From contig CAYMUZ010000223.1 in the NCBI GenBank assembly GCA_964393875.1, positions 1 to 17,372 of the forward strand: a stretch of DNA of 17,372 bases, read 5' to 3'. Source of the DNA: JAHFHB01 sp964393875 (GTDB lineage Bacteria > Omnitrophota > Omnitrophia > Omnitrophales > Aquincolibacteriaceae). Of the stretch, positions 7,146-14,510 are shown piece after piece; the stretch's first letter is position 1, and each line of letters begins with the position of its first letter. The notes below the pieces were generated by a model. That model saw only the letters and a program-made list of their open reading frames with translations. It did no database searches and was not told where the DNA came from. Position numbers and translations under genes: made by a program.

Positions 7146-7146
7146 C

Positions 7147-7287
7147 ATGACGGATCTGTCTGAAAGTAAGGTTTTGCGGCATGCGGAAAAACACGATGAC
7201 ATTTCTATTTCGACGAAACCGGTAAGCAGTCTTAAACGGCTTGAATGGATCCGTGCTAAAATGACTCAATGCGGAGGTATTCATTAG
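7147..7287 (+). CDS. 46-residue small protein between kinase and response regulator
   Basis: A short frame begins one base after the kinase stop and ends three bases before the regulator start. GGAGGGGG (7131-7138) lies eight bases before its ATG, a better site than either neighbour has. The product starts MTDLSESKVLRHAEKHDDIS and contains LKRLEWIRAKMTQCGG near the end. It is charged and hydrophilic, has one cysteine, and shows no signal peptide or membrane segment. The spacing and strong ribosome-binding site argue for real translation in the kinase-regulator operon. I do not recognise a family. An adaptor or modulator of the two-component pair is only a guess. It could instead serve to couple translation through to the downstream gene. 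Confidence 0.6.
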   Translation: MTDLSESKVLRHAEKHDDISISTKPVSSLKRLEWIRAKMTQCGGIH

Positions 7288-7290
7288 ACC

Positions 7291-7650
7291 ATGAAAAAAC
7301 ATATTCTGATCATCGATGATGAAACAAACTACGGATTAATGCTCAAAATTAATCTTGAGCAGACGGGTGATTTTGAAGTGCATACGGCGCAGTCTGCGTT
7401 GGAAGGCTATGAGAAAATTCGCAAGAATAACTACAGTTTGATTTTTTTGGATATCCTCATGCCGAAAATCGAAGGCAATGTGGCGCTGGTTGAAATCAAA
7501 AAGTTGTGCGCTACGCCGGTGGTGATCATGTCGGCTTATCTGCCGCCGCAGCAGAAGCAGGCCATTTTGAATGCGGGTGCGAAAGAGTGTCTCGAAAAAC
7601 CCGTGCCGCTTGAACGACTTCTAAAGACCCTCCGCGACATCGCCCAGTAA
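7291..7650 (+). CDS. Single-domain response regulator (CheY-like)
   Basis: This 119-residue protein is one receiver domain with no output domain. The acidic pair D9/D10 (LIIDDET), phosphoacceptor D54 (LIFLDILMPKIEG), S81 and K103 followed by P104 are all present, so normal phosphorylation by a histidine kinase is expected. GGAGG lies 13 bases before the ATG, inside the small upstream gene. It most likely exchanges phosphate with the kinase at 5898, either as its target or as the shuttle that loads the kinase's own receiver domain. With no DNA-binding domain, its effect must come through a protein partner, possibly one encoded by the convergent operon ending eight bases away. Confidence 0.93.
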   Translation: MKKHILIIDDETNYGLMLKINLEQTGDFEVHTAQSALEGYEKIRKNNYSLIFLDILMPKIEGNVALVEIKKLCATPVVIMSAYLPPQQKQAILNAGAKECLEKPVPLERLLKTLRDIAQ

Positions 7651-7657
7651 GAAAGTG

Positions 7658-9856
7658 CTATTTGAATTCAGCGGTGAAGACGCCGTCCCAATCCATGGGG
7701 GGCGTTTCTTTTTGAAAGAGTTGAATGCGTTTGCGGTAAAGCAGGAGTAGTTTTGAAAGCCCGTCCCTGCCTGCGATTTTTTGTTCAAAATCCTCAAGAT
7801 TTTTCAAGGCGCTTTCCCAGCGGCGGGCCCGGTAATCCTGAAGCATCGATTCGTGCAGTCGTGCCAAGGATTGAAATTCAGGTGAACCCGCTTTTTTCTC
7901 ATCGCCCATGACCGCATAGATGCGGGAGGGCATGCTTTTGCCTTTCACACGAATGAGATCCAACTCAAGAAAGGCAAACCCGCCCGCAGCCAGCGCTGTC
8001 TTTTCACCCGCAATGACCGGAACCCCATAGAGTTTACAAAGCCCTTCAAGTCTTGACGCCAAATTGACCTCATCGCCGAGTACCGTATAATCAAAGCGCT
8101 GATCAGAACCCATGTTTCCGACGGAGCAATCCCCGGTGTTGATCCCGATGCCCATGGCGATAGCCTTTTTGCTGCTCTCCTTATTCCATTGTGCCAGACT
8201 TGCTTGCATCGCAAGCGCGGCCTTGATCGCACGTCCGGCATGATCCGGAACGCCGAGAGGCGCATTCCAAAAGGCCATGATGCAGTCGCCGATGTATTTA
8301 TCAATCGTGCCGTCAAGCTCAAGAATAATGCCGGTCATGCGCGTGAGGTAGTGATTCATAAACATTGCAAGCTGTTGTGCTGAGAGCGATTCCGAAAGGG
8401 TTGTAAAATCACGAATGTCGCTGAAGAGGACCGTCATGGGGCGGGTCTGCCCGCCGAGTGCCAGTTTTTCCGGATGCTTTACTAGTTCTTCCACCAATCC
8501 TGGAGCCAGGTAATGGCTGAAAGCGGTGCGAATGTGCTTTCTTTCAGATTCTGTTCTCAGGTAGTTCAGTAGTGACGTGATCAGGTAAAGCGAAAGTGTG
8601 AGCAAGGAGGGGACGAAGGGATCCAGCAGAAGACCGAAATGTCGGAAAGCCTGCCACGAAAAAAGGAAGGCGCTTACAATTCCGGCCGCGGCCAGCGCAG
8701 CGCAGCCGAGCGCGCCGACGTGAGGCATCAAAAAAACAAGCAGCAAGCCGAGAGAAACCCACGCTAAAAACTCTGCGCCTTCCGCCCAGTCGGGGCGTCT
8801 GAGAAAATTTCGTGTGAGGATTTGTTCGACAATCTGTGCATGGACCGTGACGCCCGCCGCTACCGGATCTAGGGGCGTTGCGCGAATATCCTTCAGCCCC
8901 GCTGCGGAAGTTCCGATGAAAGCAATTTTTCCGCGGAGTGCCGGCAGAGAATCTTTGCTTTCCAGCACCCGCCAGGCGGGAACCATGCGTTCTTTTTTAA
9001 AGCCGGTATCGTAAAGCCACAACCGGCCATCCCGGTCTGTCGGAATGACACTGCGGCCGATTTTGATCCGTGTGATTCCCGTAGGGGCCCCAAAATTAGC
9101 CTCACGCGTGGCTCCGGATGTTTGGACGATGTAAGAACCCGCCCCCTGCAAAACGCGCAGTGTTTCGGCGGTCACTGAAGGGTAAAGCTGGCCGCGCAGT
9201 TTAAGCAGAAGTGGTACCCGGCGGAGAATGCCGTCGCGTTCGGGAAAGATATTAAAACTTCCGTTTCCGGCCGCAGTTCGTTCAAGGGCCTCCAGATTGG
9301 GGACTACCCCCGTGAAATTAGGGAGGTAGCCGCCCGGATCGTCTCCGGCAAATGCAAAGCCCGCCTTGGCCGCAGGGTTTCGGCCTTTGCCGTCATAGGT
9401 CAGGCTAAAAGAGAGGATGGCGTGGGTCTTTGCCAGAGCCTCGGCCAGAACGAGATCGTGATCCGGTAGTGTTTGAAGCAGTGAACGAAGATTGACTTGA
9501 GAGGGCTGGGCCGGCCACAGCTTGAACACCTGCTCAGGCGAAGTGCGATCCGGTTCCGGGAAAATGGCATCCAGCACAACCGCTGCTGCGCCGGCCTGTT
9601 CTAATTTTGAAACGAGTTCAGCGATCAGTGTGCGCGGCCAGGGCCATTGCCCGAAACGGGCCAGTGTTTCATCGTCGATGTCGACAATGCGTACCTGAAA
9701 ATCACTGTAAGATCTTGGACTGATTTTTTGAAAGCGGTCAAAGACGCGCAGGCGGATGTCCTCAAAAAAATCCGGGAAGGTCAGACGGAGAGCAAGGGTA
9801 AGCGCCAAAAAACCAAGAGGGAGTACGGCCGGAAATAATTTGAAGATTTTTCTCAT
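7658..9856 (-). CDS. CHASE2-domain class III adenylate/guanylate cyclase
   Basis: The protein has 732 residues. A membrane anchor (about 9-26) is followed by an extracytoplasmic CHASE2 sensor domain (about 30-350, with VDIDDETLARFGQWPWPR at 58-75). Three membrane spans lie at about 363-432. The cyclase domain (about 470-650) keeps the metal-binding D480 (FSDIRDFT) and D524 (IGDCIMAFW). It also has base-contacting K520 and D595 and transition-state N598 and R602 (NLASRLE). The K/D pair favours ATP, so cAMP is the likely product, made in the cytoplasm in response to a periplasmic cue. A helical tail (about 655-732) resembles a short TPR. The gene starts one base inside the previous stop (TAATG), so it is translationally coupled to the phosphatase. 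From memory, CHASE2-cyclase genes are often near FecR-domain genes, as here. Confidence 0.94.
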   Translation of the reverse strand: MRKIFKLFPAVLPLGFLALTLALRLTFPDFFEDIRLRVFDRFQKISPRSYSDFQVRIVDIDDETLARFGQWPWPRTLIAELVSKLEQAGAAAVVLDAIFPEPDRTSPEQVFKLWPAQPSQVNLRSLLQTLPDHDLVLAEALAKTHAILSFSLTYDGKGRNPAAKAGFAFAGDDPGGYLPNFTGVVPNLEALERTAAGNGSFNIFPERDGILRRVPLLLKLRGQLYPSVTAETLRVLQGAGSYIVQTSGATREANFGAPTGITRIKIGRSVIPTDRDGRLWLYDTGFKKERMVPAWRVLESKDSLPALRGKIAFIGTSAAGLKDIRATPLDPVAAGVTVHAQIVEQILTRNFLRRPDWAEGAEFLAWVSLGLLLVFLMPHVGALGCAALAAAGIVSAFLFSWQAFRHFGLLLDPFVPSLLTLSLYLITSLLNYLRTESERKHIRTAFSHYLAPGLVEELVKHPEKLALGGQTRPMTVLFSDIRDFTTLSESLSAQQLAMFMNHYLTRMTGIILELDGTIDKYIGDCIMAFWNAPLGVPDHAGRAIKAALAMQASLAQWNKESSKKAIAMGIGINTGDCSVGNMGSDQRFDYTVLGDEVNLASRLEGLCKLYGVPVIAGEKTALAAGGFAFLELDLIRVKGKSMPSRIYAVMGDEKKAGSPEFQSLARLHESMLQDYRARRWESALKNLEDFEQKIAGRDGLSKLLLLYRKRIQLFQKETPPMDWDGVFTAEFK

Positions 9857-11118
9857 TAGAGCTTAGCGCATAGAAGGCTCATATCGTCATGCTGCGGCGC
9901 GCCCCGTGTAAAATTTTCCAAAGCTGAAAAAAGAGATTGAACCGCCCCCGCCGTGTCTTGGGGGCCGCGTGAAAATGTTTCGCTGAGACGCATCGTTCCG
10001 AATTCTTCGCCTGCATGGCTGCGGGCCTCTGACGCGCCGTCTGTATAAAACAAAATTAAAGAGTTTTTTTCAACCACGGCTGTATTTTTTTCATAGGCTT
10101 GGTCCGGTGAAAGCCCCAGGGGCGGCCCGCCGGCTTCCGGCAGTGTCCTAACGCGGCCATTCCCGCAGCGAATCAAAGGAGCCGGATGTCCCGCGAGAGA
10201 GTATTCGATTGTCCCTAAGGAGTGATCCACGACTGCGCAGGCCAATGTGACAAAAAGTCCAAGTGTTGTGTCGCGACACAGTCGGTTGTTTAATTCCGCC
10301 AGCAGTAGAGCCGGATCTGTCATGCGCGGAGCAAGAAAACGAAAATCAGAAAGCGCCCGTACCATGTACAGTGCTGCGGGCACACCCTTTCCGGCCACAT
10401 CACCCATCACCAATACCGTGCGATTTTCTCCGAGTGGGACGGCATCATAAAGATCCCCACCCACCACGCGCGCCGGCACAGAGCGTGCCGCCAGCGGCCG
10501 TCCGGGGCAGGCTATGGCCAGGTCCGGAAGCAGATGCTGCTGAATTTGACTTGCGACCTGCAGCTCATAGCGTGTTTTTTCCTGCCTGACCATTTCGGCA
10601 TGCAGTCGCGCTGTGGTGACGGCAATGGCCGCTTGATCGGCGAAAGCCTCAAAGAGCTCCAGGTCTTCGGGGATAAATAAAGGACGGGCTGTAGGATTAA
10701 GCACTTGCAGTACGCCGAGAATTTTATTTTTAGCCTTCATCGGAACGCAGGCAATGGCGCGTGTCACAAAGCCGGTAGAGGTATCAAAGCGCGAAGCGAA
10801 GCGTGGGTCGTTTTGCGGGTCGTTCACGACAACCGATTGGCCGCTTTGAGCCACAAAGCCAGCGATGCCTTCGCCCATTTTTAGACGGAACTTTTCGGTG
10901 AGTTGGGCGCTTTTTTCGCCGAGAGCGATGCGGAAGACAAGCTCCTGTGTGGTTTCATCCACCAGCATGAGTGAGGCAGCTTCAGTTCGCATGACTTCTG
11001 ATGCTGCATTCATAATCAGCCCCGGTAGTTCGTCCAAGTCCAGCACGGAATTAATTTTCGAATTAATTTCGAGAATACGCTGCAGGTCCGAGATCTTTTT
11101 TTGAAGCGGCTCGTTCAT
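9856..11118 (-). CDS. GAF-SpoIIE (PP2C-type) serine/threonine phosphatase
   Basis: The protein has 420 residues and is cytoplasmic. A short coiled coil (1-28) precedes a GAF domain (about 28-172), which binds small ligands in relatives. A linker helix (174-198) leads to a SpoIIE/RsbU-like PP2C domain (about 200-420). Metal-binding aspartates are in place: D222 (VGGDLYD), D240 (MGDVAGKG), D360 (YTDGASEAR) and D411/D412 (HDDMS). Members usually dephosphorylate an anti-sigma-factor antagonist in partner-switching systems, but no STAS antagonist or anti-sigma kinase is encoded here. The target is therefore elsewhere or different. The ATG at 11118-11116 overlaps the stop of the DUF3307 gene as ATGA, and its own stop overlaps the cyclase start. 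A TTG at 11139 is possible but not needed. The GAF domain might bind the cyclic nucleotide made by its neighbour; this is an inference. Confidence 0.93.
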   Translation of the reverse strand: MNEPLQKKISDLQRILEINSKINSVLDLDELPGLIMNAASEVMRTEAASLMLVDETTQELVFRIALGEKSAQLTEKFRLKMGEGIAGFVAQSGQSVVVNDPQNDPRFASRFDTSTGFVTRAIACVPMKAKNKILGVLQVLNPTARPLFIPEDLELFEAFADQAAIAVTTARLHAEMVRQEKTRYELQVASQIQQHLLPDLAIACPGRPLAARSVPARVVGGDLYDAVPLGENRTVLVMGDVAGKGVPAALYMVRALSDFRFLAPRMTDPALLLAELNNRLCRDTTLGLFVTLACAVVDHSLGTIEYSLAGHPAPLIRCGNGRVRTLPEAGGPPLGLSPDQAYEKNTAVVEKNSLILFYTDGASEARSHAGEEFGTMRLSETFSRGPQDTAGAVQSLFSALENFTRGAPQHDDMSLLCAKL

Positions 11119-11822
11119 AGAACCCAGCGCCGGTAGCAAAACCCGATCAGAGCTGCCGTCGCAAAACTCAAAAGAAAGTCGGTGCGGTCACGCAGACGCG
11201 GATGAACGATGCGAATCAAGCCGCCAAGCGGCGATGCGATCAGCCAGAGGGGCGAGGGAGCAAATAGAAAAAATCCGCAGGCCCACAGCCGCTCGATAAA
11301 TGCCGCAGACATTTCCATTGAAGTGATGCCATGATCCGGCCGGGTTCCGGCCACATAACTTTTCCGAAACGCATGAATCCAGTACGCTGCGCCAAAGGTT
11401 GACAAAATGGTTATGCTCAAGAGATGCGTCCACAAATTATCGTAATAGAAATAATTGAGCAGGGGCAGATTCGGGAATCCCCGTTTTTCGCGGCCGACCG
11501 GAAAAAGCAGAATCAGACAGATGACCGCGAAATGGACGATTTGATCGATAGTGAAACAAAGGAACATCACCTTGGTATTTTTCTGCAAGTGATACTTGAT
11601 CGTATCCTGCAGATAATGCACTCCCGTCATTCCTGCCGCGAAAACCCAGATGAAAGGTTTATCCAGATAAGGGAATACCAGCAGAATCGAAACTACAAAA
11701 TGGGTGATCACGTGCAGTACATGGCCGACCCAGCTTTTAACCTTGAGACGGTAGAGCTCCTCGAACTGGAGTGCAAAGTCGGCAATCAGATGAGCTAAAA
11801 AAAATTTGAGGCATAGAAACAT
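11115..11822 (-). CDS. DUF3307-family polytopic membrane protein
   Basis: The protein has 235 residues. Its first half carries the motif pattern I associate with DUF3307: H11 and D15 (AHLIADFALQ), H34, H37 and H41 (GHVLHVITH), H69 and D73 (GVHYLQD), and D93 and H97 (TIDQIVH). All lie in or beside hydrophobic segments. Four or more further spans follow to the C-terminus. The His/Asp clusters suggest metal binding or a membrane-embedded enzyme, but the family's function is not known to me. The start is ATG 11822 because AGAGGA (11833-11828) lies five bases upstream. A GTG at 11855 has no ribosome-binding site. It is the first gene of a coupled trio with the phosphatase (ATGA overlap) and the cyclase. 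It is divergent from the HTH gene at 12002. Confidence 0.83.
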   Translation of the reverse strand: MFLCLKFFLAHLIADFALQFEELYRLKVKSWVGHVLHVITHFVVSILLVFPYLDKPFIWVFAAGMTGVHYLQDTIKYHLQKNTKVMFLCFTIDQIVHFAVICLILLFPVGREKRGFPNLPLLNYFYYDNLWTHLLSITILSTFGAAYWIHAFRKSYVAGTRPDHGITSMEMSAAFIERLWACGFFLFAPSPLWLIASPLGGLIRIVHPRLRDRTDFLLSFATAALIGFCYRRWVL

Positions 11823-11937
11823 GTAAATCCTCTGTGCAGGCGGCGGCTTGCCCACATCGTAATAATTGATGGCGACTGAAGTTACGGAAACGTATTAAAC
11901 CACTTCTATTATCGGCAAGCGGCCCCCAACCTTTTTA

Positions 11938-11966
11938 TTGTTTTTTAGAGCATTCCTCTTTATGCT
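11938..11966 (+). promoter_or_regulatory. Candidate promoter for the HTH gene
   Basis: TTGTTT (11938-11943) and TATGCT (11961-11966) are 17 bases apart, about 35 bases before the ATG at 12002. The 180-base divergent gap (11823-12001) holds no other element that I trust. On the minus strand a TTGCCG (11918-11913) lies near a TAATAC, but the spacing is poor. Confidence 0.38.
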
Positions 11967-12001
11967 AATGCCCAGCTCAGTATTAAAAAGCGAAATAAAC
12001 G

Positions 12002-12235
12002 ATGGGTTTAGCCAGCATGCTTCCTTCCGAAATTAAGCGCGTGCGTACAACAAACGGAATCCGGGTTGTTGAGCTTGCGGCCCTGACCGGACTGCCGAGT
12101 GGATTGATCGAACAGATTGAAGACGAAACCGCTGTAGCGCTTGAGAGTGACCTTGAGCGAATTACCGACGCGTTGAAGCGTCTGATCGTTGAAAAAAACT
12201 CAGAATCAACGAACCCAACACTCAAGGTGACGTAG
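12002..12235 (+). CDS. Small XRE/Cro-like helix-turn-helix protein
   Basis: The protein has 77 residues. Residues 9-62 match the five-helix XRE pattern. IKRVRTTNG is helix 1 and VVELAALTGLPSGLIEQIED is the turn and recognition helix with the typical ED at its end. The stretch after it, SDLERITDALKRL, is the closing helix. The polar tail (63-77) shows no partner domain. It is probably a DNA-binding regulator, perhaps of its own region or of the divergent DUF3307-phosphatase-cyclase operon. ATG 12002 has no good Shine-Dalgarno, and ATG 12017 (MLPSEIKRV) is an equal alternative that keeps the whole fold. A near-palindrome begins six bases after its stop. Confidence 0.75.
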   Translation: MGLASMLPSEIKRVRTTNGIRVVELAALTGLPSGLIEQIEDETAVALESDLERITDALKRLIVEKNSESTNPTLKVT

Positions 12236-12241
12236 GGTGCG

Positions 12242-12260
12242 TCGATACTTAGAGTACCGA
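12242..12260. promoter_or_regulatory. 19-bp imperfect palindrome downstream of the HTH gene
   Basis: TCGATACT and AGTACCGA flank a TAG centre and pair with one mismatch. The site lies between the HTH stop and the next gene at 12310. It has the size expected for a dimeric HTH operator. It has no T-run and a short stem, so it is not a convincing terminator. Confidence 0.3.
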
Positions 12261-12309
12261 TGTTTATGTGCTATGTGTGTGATAGGCTTTCCTAACCTCA
12301 GAGGGAAGG

Positions 12310-12579
12310 ATGTTCTGTATGCACAATAATAAAAAGAATGAATTGATTCAGGGTAGTTTCCGGTTGTTCAAAGTAGCCGTGGCTTTCTTTGTTTTTACAG
12401 GGTTTAGCGGTATTGTCCCGGCGCCCGTGAATCCCCCAACCCTTGCGGTGTTGCAGAAAGGGGGGAACTTAAGGCTCCGTGCTGCGGTTTCCAGACCAAC
12501 CCACCGGGTGGCCAAAGCGCCTTTAATGACTCTTGAGCGCCGGCTGCAGGCAGAATGGGCGGTTTCAACGTCCTGTTGA
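12310..12579 (+). CDS. Small membrane-anchored or exported protein, unknown
   Basis: This 89-residue product has a polar start with a basic cluster, NNKKNE (6-11). A hydrophobic stretch follows at about 21-39 (KVAVAFFVFTGFSGIVP), then a basic tail rich in Arg, Ala and Leu (47-89). This is a signal-anchor or signal-peptide layout. GAGG of the run GAGGGAAGG lies five bases before the ATG, which supports translation. ATG 12319 (residue 4) is a second choice. No family is recognised. The codon pattern in the second half is not strongly gene-like, and the frame could be fortuitous beyond the hydrophobic part. Confidence 0.42.
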   Translation: MFCMHNNKKNELIQGSFRLFKVAVAFFVFTGFSGIVPAPVNPPTLAVLQKGGNLRLRAAVSRPTHRVAKAPLMTLERRLQAEWAVSTSC

Positions 12580-12660
12580 TTTTTTTTTGACGGAGTTTTG
12601 CAGGTTTTACAGAGCCTTAGTCTGAAGCTGCCACGACGACCTCTATCTGACACCCACACT

Positions 12661-14046
12661 ATGCGTTATCACTGCACCCATTGCGGCCATCATTTTGAGT
12701 CTCCTGAGAAAGAAGGCATCGAATGCCCCTCTTGCTTTTGGAGCACCGCCATTGCGCCTGAGGGAGATAAGCTCGGAGATTCTTCTGAGCGGCTCAAAAC
12801 AAACCCGAGTGCAGGCCGGATACTTGTGGGGCGGGTGTTTTGGGTTTTGGATGCCCTAAAACCTCTTTTGATAGCGTTGGTGCTGCTGGGGGCTTGTTTT
12901 CTAGCCTACAAATTCTTGCGGCTGCGTTTTTCGGAAACGCCGGCGATGGATATTCTCGCTATTTCCAGTTCTGAAAAAAAAGAGTCGGGGGTCGAGAAAG
13001 CAAAAAAATGGGTGTCTAAAATAGTTTTAAAGACAGAAAATCGTGCGACGATCGAACCGCTCTCTGAAACGGAGGTTCCGCCTGAGCCAAAGCCTTTGCT
13101 GGGGGGTGAAGACAATGTGATTTTGGCGCGTCGAATCGCCCTTGACCCCAAGCGCGAATTGCTCGATCTCGAGAAAAAAATGTTGGAACGGCGCGTGTCT
13201 TTGCGCTCTGCCAAGGTTGAAAAATTGCCGAGCCCTGCGTGGACGCAGGAGCAGTTTGAGCAAATGTTGAAAGAACAGGAGCTTTATTACAAAATTCCTT
13301 TACCGCGAAGTTACCGCAATAAACTTAAAAAAGTTTTTCGTGAGAAATATCTTGCGGGCAGCGAAGCTTATTCAACGGGCGATCTGTTGCAGGCCAGAAA
13401 TCTTTGGGTTGAGGCGCTTGCATTTCCACAGTACTCTGAAAATATCAATCTCCACCGCGCTGTTGCATTGACCATGTTAAAACCATTTATTAATGACACG
13501 CTTTCTAAAATCGGGGCTCTAAACGGAATGCTTGTGGAATCTTCTTTGCGTGAAGTGGAGGCCGCCGTTCCGGCGGCGTATGAAAAAATGAATGCGGATC
13601 TTGCGCAGAAAAATTGGCAGGCAGCCTATGAAACCGCCCAATCACTGCAGTCGTTGGCTGCGACGCTGGAAGAAAAGGCAAAGAGTGCTCCGAAAGTTCC
13701 GGACTATTTGCCCGGTGCGGCGCAGGTGGATGCCGGTATTCAATCTGCATTGACTGATTTGCTTGAGGCCGCTTATCCGGCTGTCGTGGATCTGAGCCCT
13801 CTTTTAGCAGATGTATCGAGCAAACAGCGTATCGCCGAAACATTTATGCCCTCTCTTTTTCAGCGGGAATTTGAAAGTTATGACCGTGGCCTGTCCCTGA
13901 TGGATGAGGGCCAGTGGGCGCAGGCGCTCACTGAGCTCGAAAGCATTCACCGCCCGGCTATTTTAGCAAGGGACGTGGAAGAAAAAATTCAGGTGATTGA
14001 TAAAATCCGTAAGGCTGAGCTTGCAGAGCCGCCGGTTTCAAGTTAG
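12661..14046 (+). CDS. Zinc-ribbon, single-span membrane protein with helical TPR-like C-terminal region
   Basis: The protein has 461 residues. A zinc ribbon opens it, with ligands C5, C8, C22 and C25 (CTHC...CPSC). A polar linker follows, then one membrane span (about 62-84) flanked by basic residues. The region at 95-200 is charged and low in complexity. The rest is helical: LAGSEAYSTGDLLQARNLWVEAL and GLSLMDEGQWAQALTELESI look like TPR helices. The zinc ribbon should be cytoplasmic and the large helical part outside the inner membrane. I do not recognise a function; a membrane scaffold or sensor is possible. ATG 12661 is chosen because it places the zinc ribbon at the N-terminus, although no Shine-Dalgarno precedes it. 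A TTG at 12598 would add 21 residues that look unlike protein. It is the first gene of a block leading to glgC. Confidence 0.78.
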   Translation: MRYHCTHCGHHFESPEKEGIECPSCFWSTAIAPEGDKLGDSSERLKTNPSAGRILVGRVFWVLDALKPLLIALVLLGACFLAYKFLRLRFSETPAMDILAISSSEKKESGVEKAKKWVSKIVLKTENRATIEPLSETEVPPEPKPLLGGEDNVILARRIALDPKRELLDLEKKMLERRVSLRSAKVEKLPSPAWTQEQFEQMLKEQELYYKIPLPRSYRNKLKKVFREKYLAGSEAYSTGDLLQARNLWVEALAFPQYSENINLHRAVALTMLKPFINDTLSKIGALNGMLVESSLREVEAAVPAAYEKMNADLAQKNWQAAYETAQSLQSLAATLEEKAKSAPKVPDYLPGAAQVDAGIQSALTDLLEAAYPAVVDLSPLLADVSSKQRIAETFMPSLFQREFESYDRGLSLMDEGQWAQALTELESIHRPAILARDVEEKIQVIDKIRKAELAEPPVSS

Positions 14047-14081
14047 TCTTGTCGGTAGAATCTTTGTGAAGAGAATTTACC

Positions 14082-14510
14082 ATGAGTGCTCAGCCTTCAT
14101 TTCATGAACAGCCTGTTGGTGCGCCGGGCGTAAGCGGGTGCCGGCGCGGCATCGTACTGACCTTGACAGGCGATTTGTCGGTGGCGACGCGCATTACTAA
14201 ATCGGCGAAGATGTGTCATCTCGAAGTGCGGCATCTGGATCGCAGCGAACGCCTTATCGAGGCGCTGAAATCAATTTTGGGGGCTCCCGTGCTGGTGATT
14301 GATTGGGATACGCGTGAGGCGGATGGTTTTAAGGCCTTAAAGGCCATTCGCGAAACAGTCGATTTAAAGAAGGCTGCGGTTGTCGGATTTGTCTCTGCCG
14401 CTAAACAAGAAACGAAAAGAGAAGCAGAGGGGCTTGGATGTTTAAGAGTTTATGGAAAGTCAGAGTTTTTTTCTGGACTTGAAATGATTTGGGTGAGGTA
14501 CGTGAAATGA
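14082..14510 (+). CDS. Atypical receiver-domain protein lacking the acidic pair
   Basis: The protein has 142 residues. Residues 22-137 follow the receiver fold. The phosphoacceptor position is kept as D74 (VLVIDWDTREADG, with G82 at the expected +8), S105 matches the conserved Ser/Thr, and K126 matches the conserved Lys. The acidic pair that binds magnesium after strand 1 is replaced by T29/G30 (VLTLTGD), and the proline after the lysine is Ser. Loss of the acidic pair usually means no normal phosphorylation, so this is probably a constitutive protein-binding or ligand-binding pseudo-receiver. The first 21 residues are a non-conserved extension. It follows the zinc-ribbon gene by 35 bases and overlaps the next gene as ATGA, so it is likely cotranslated with the small helical protein and GlgC. 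Confidence 0.78.
   Translation: MSAQPSFHEQPVGAPGVSGCRRGIVLTLTGDLSVATRITKSAKMCHLEVRHLDRSERLIEALKSILGAPVLVIDWDTREADGFKALKAIRETVDLKKAAVVGFVSAAKQETKREAEGLGCLRVYGKSEFFSGLEMIWVRYVK

Noticed and set aside
11424..11798. 124-codon plus-strand frame inside the DUF3307 gene
   Set aside because: It is antisense to a clear membrane-protein gene and consists of polar low-information sequence, as expected from the complement of hydrophobic codons.
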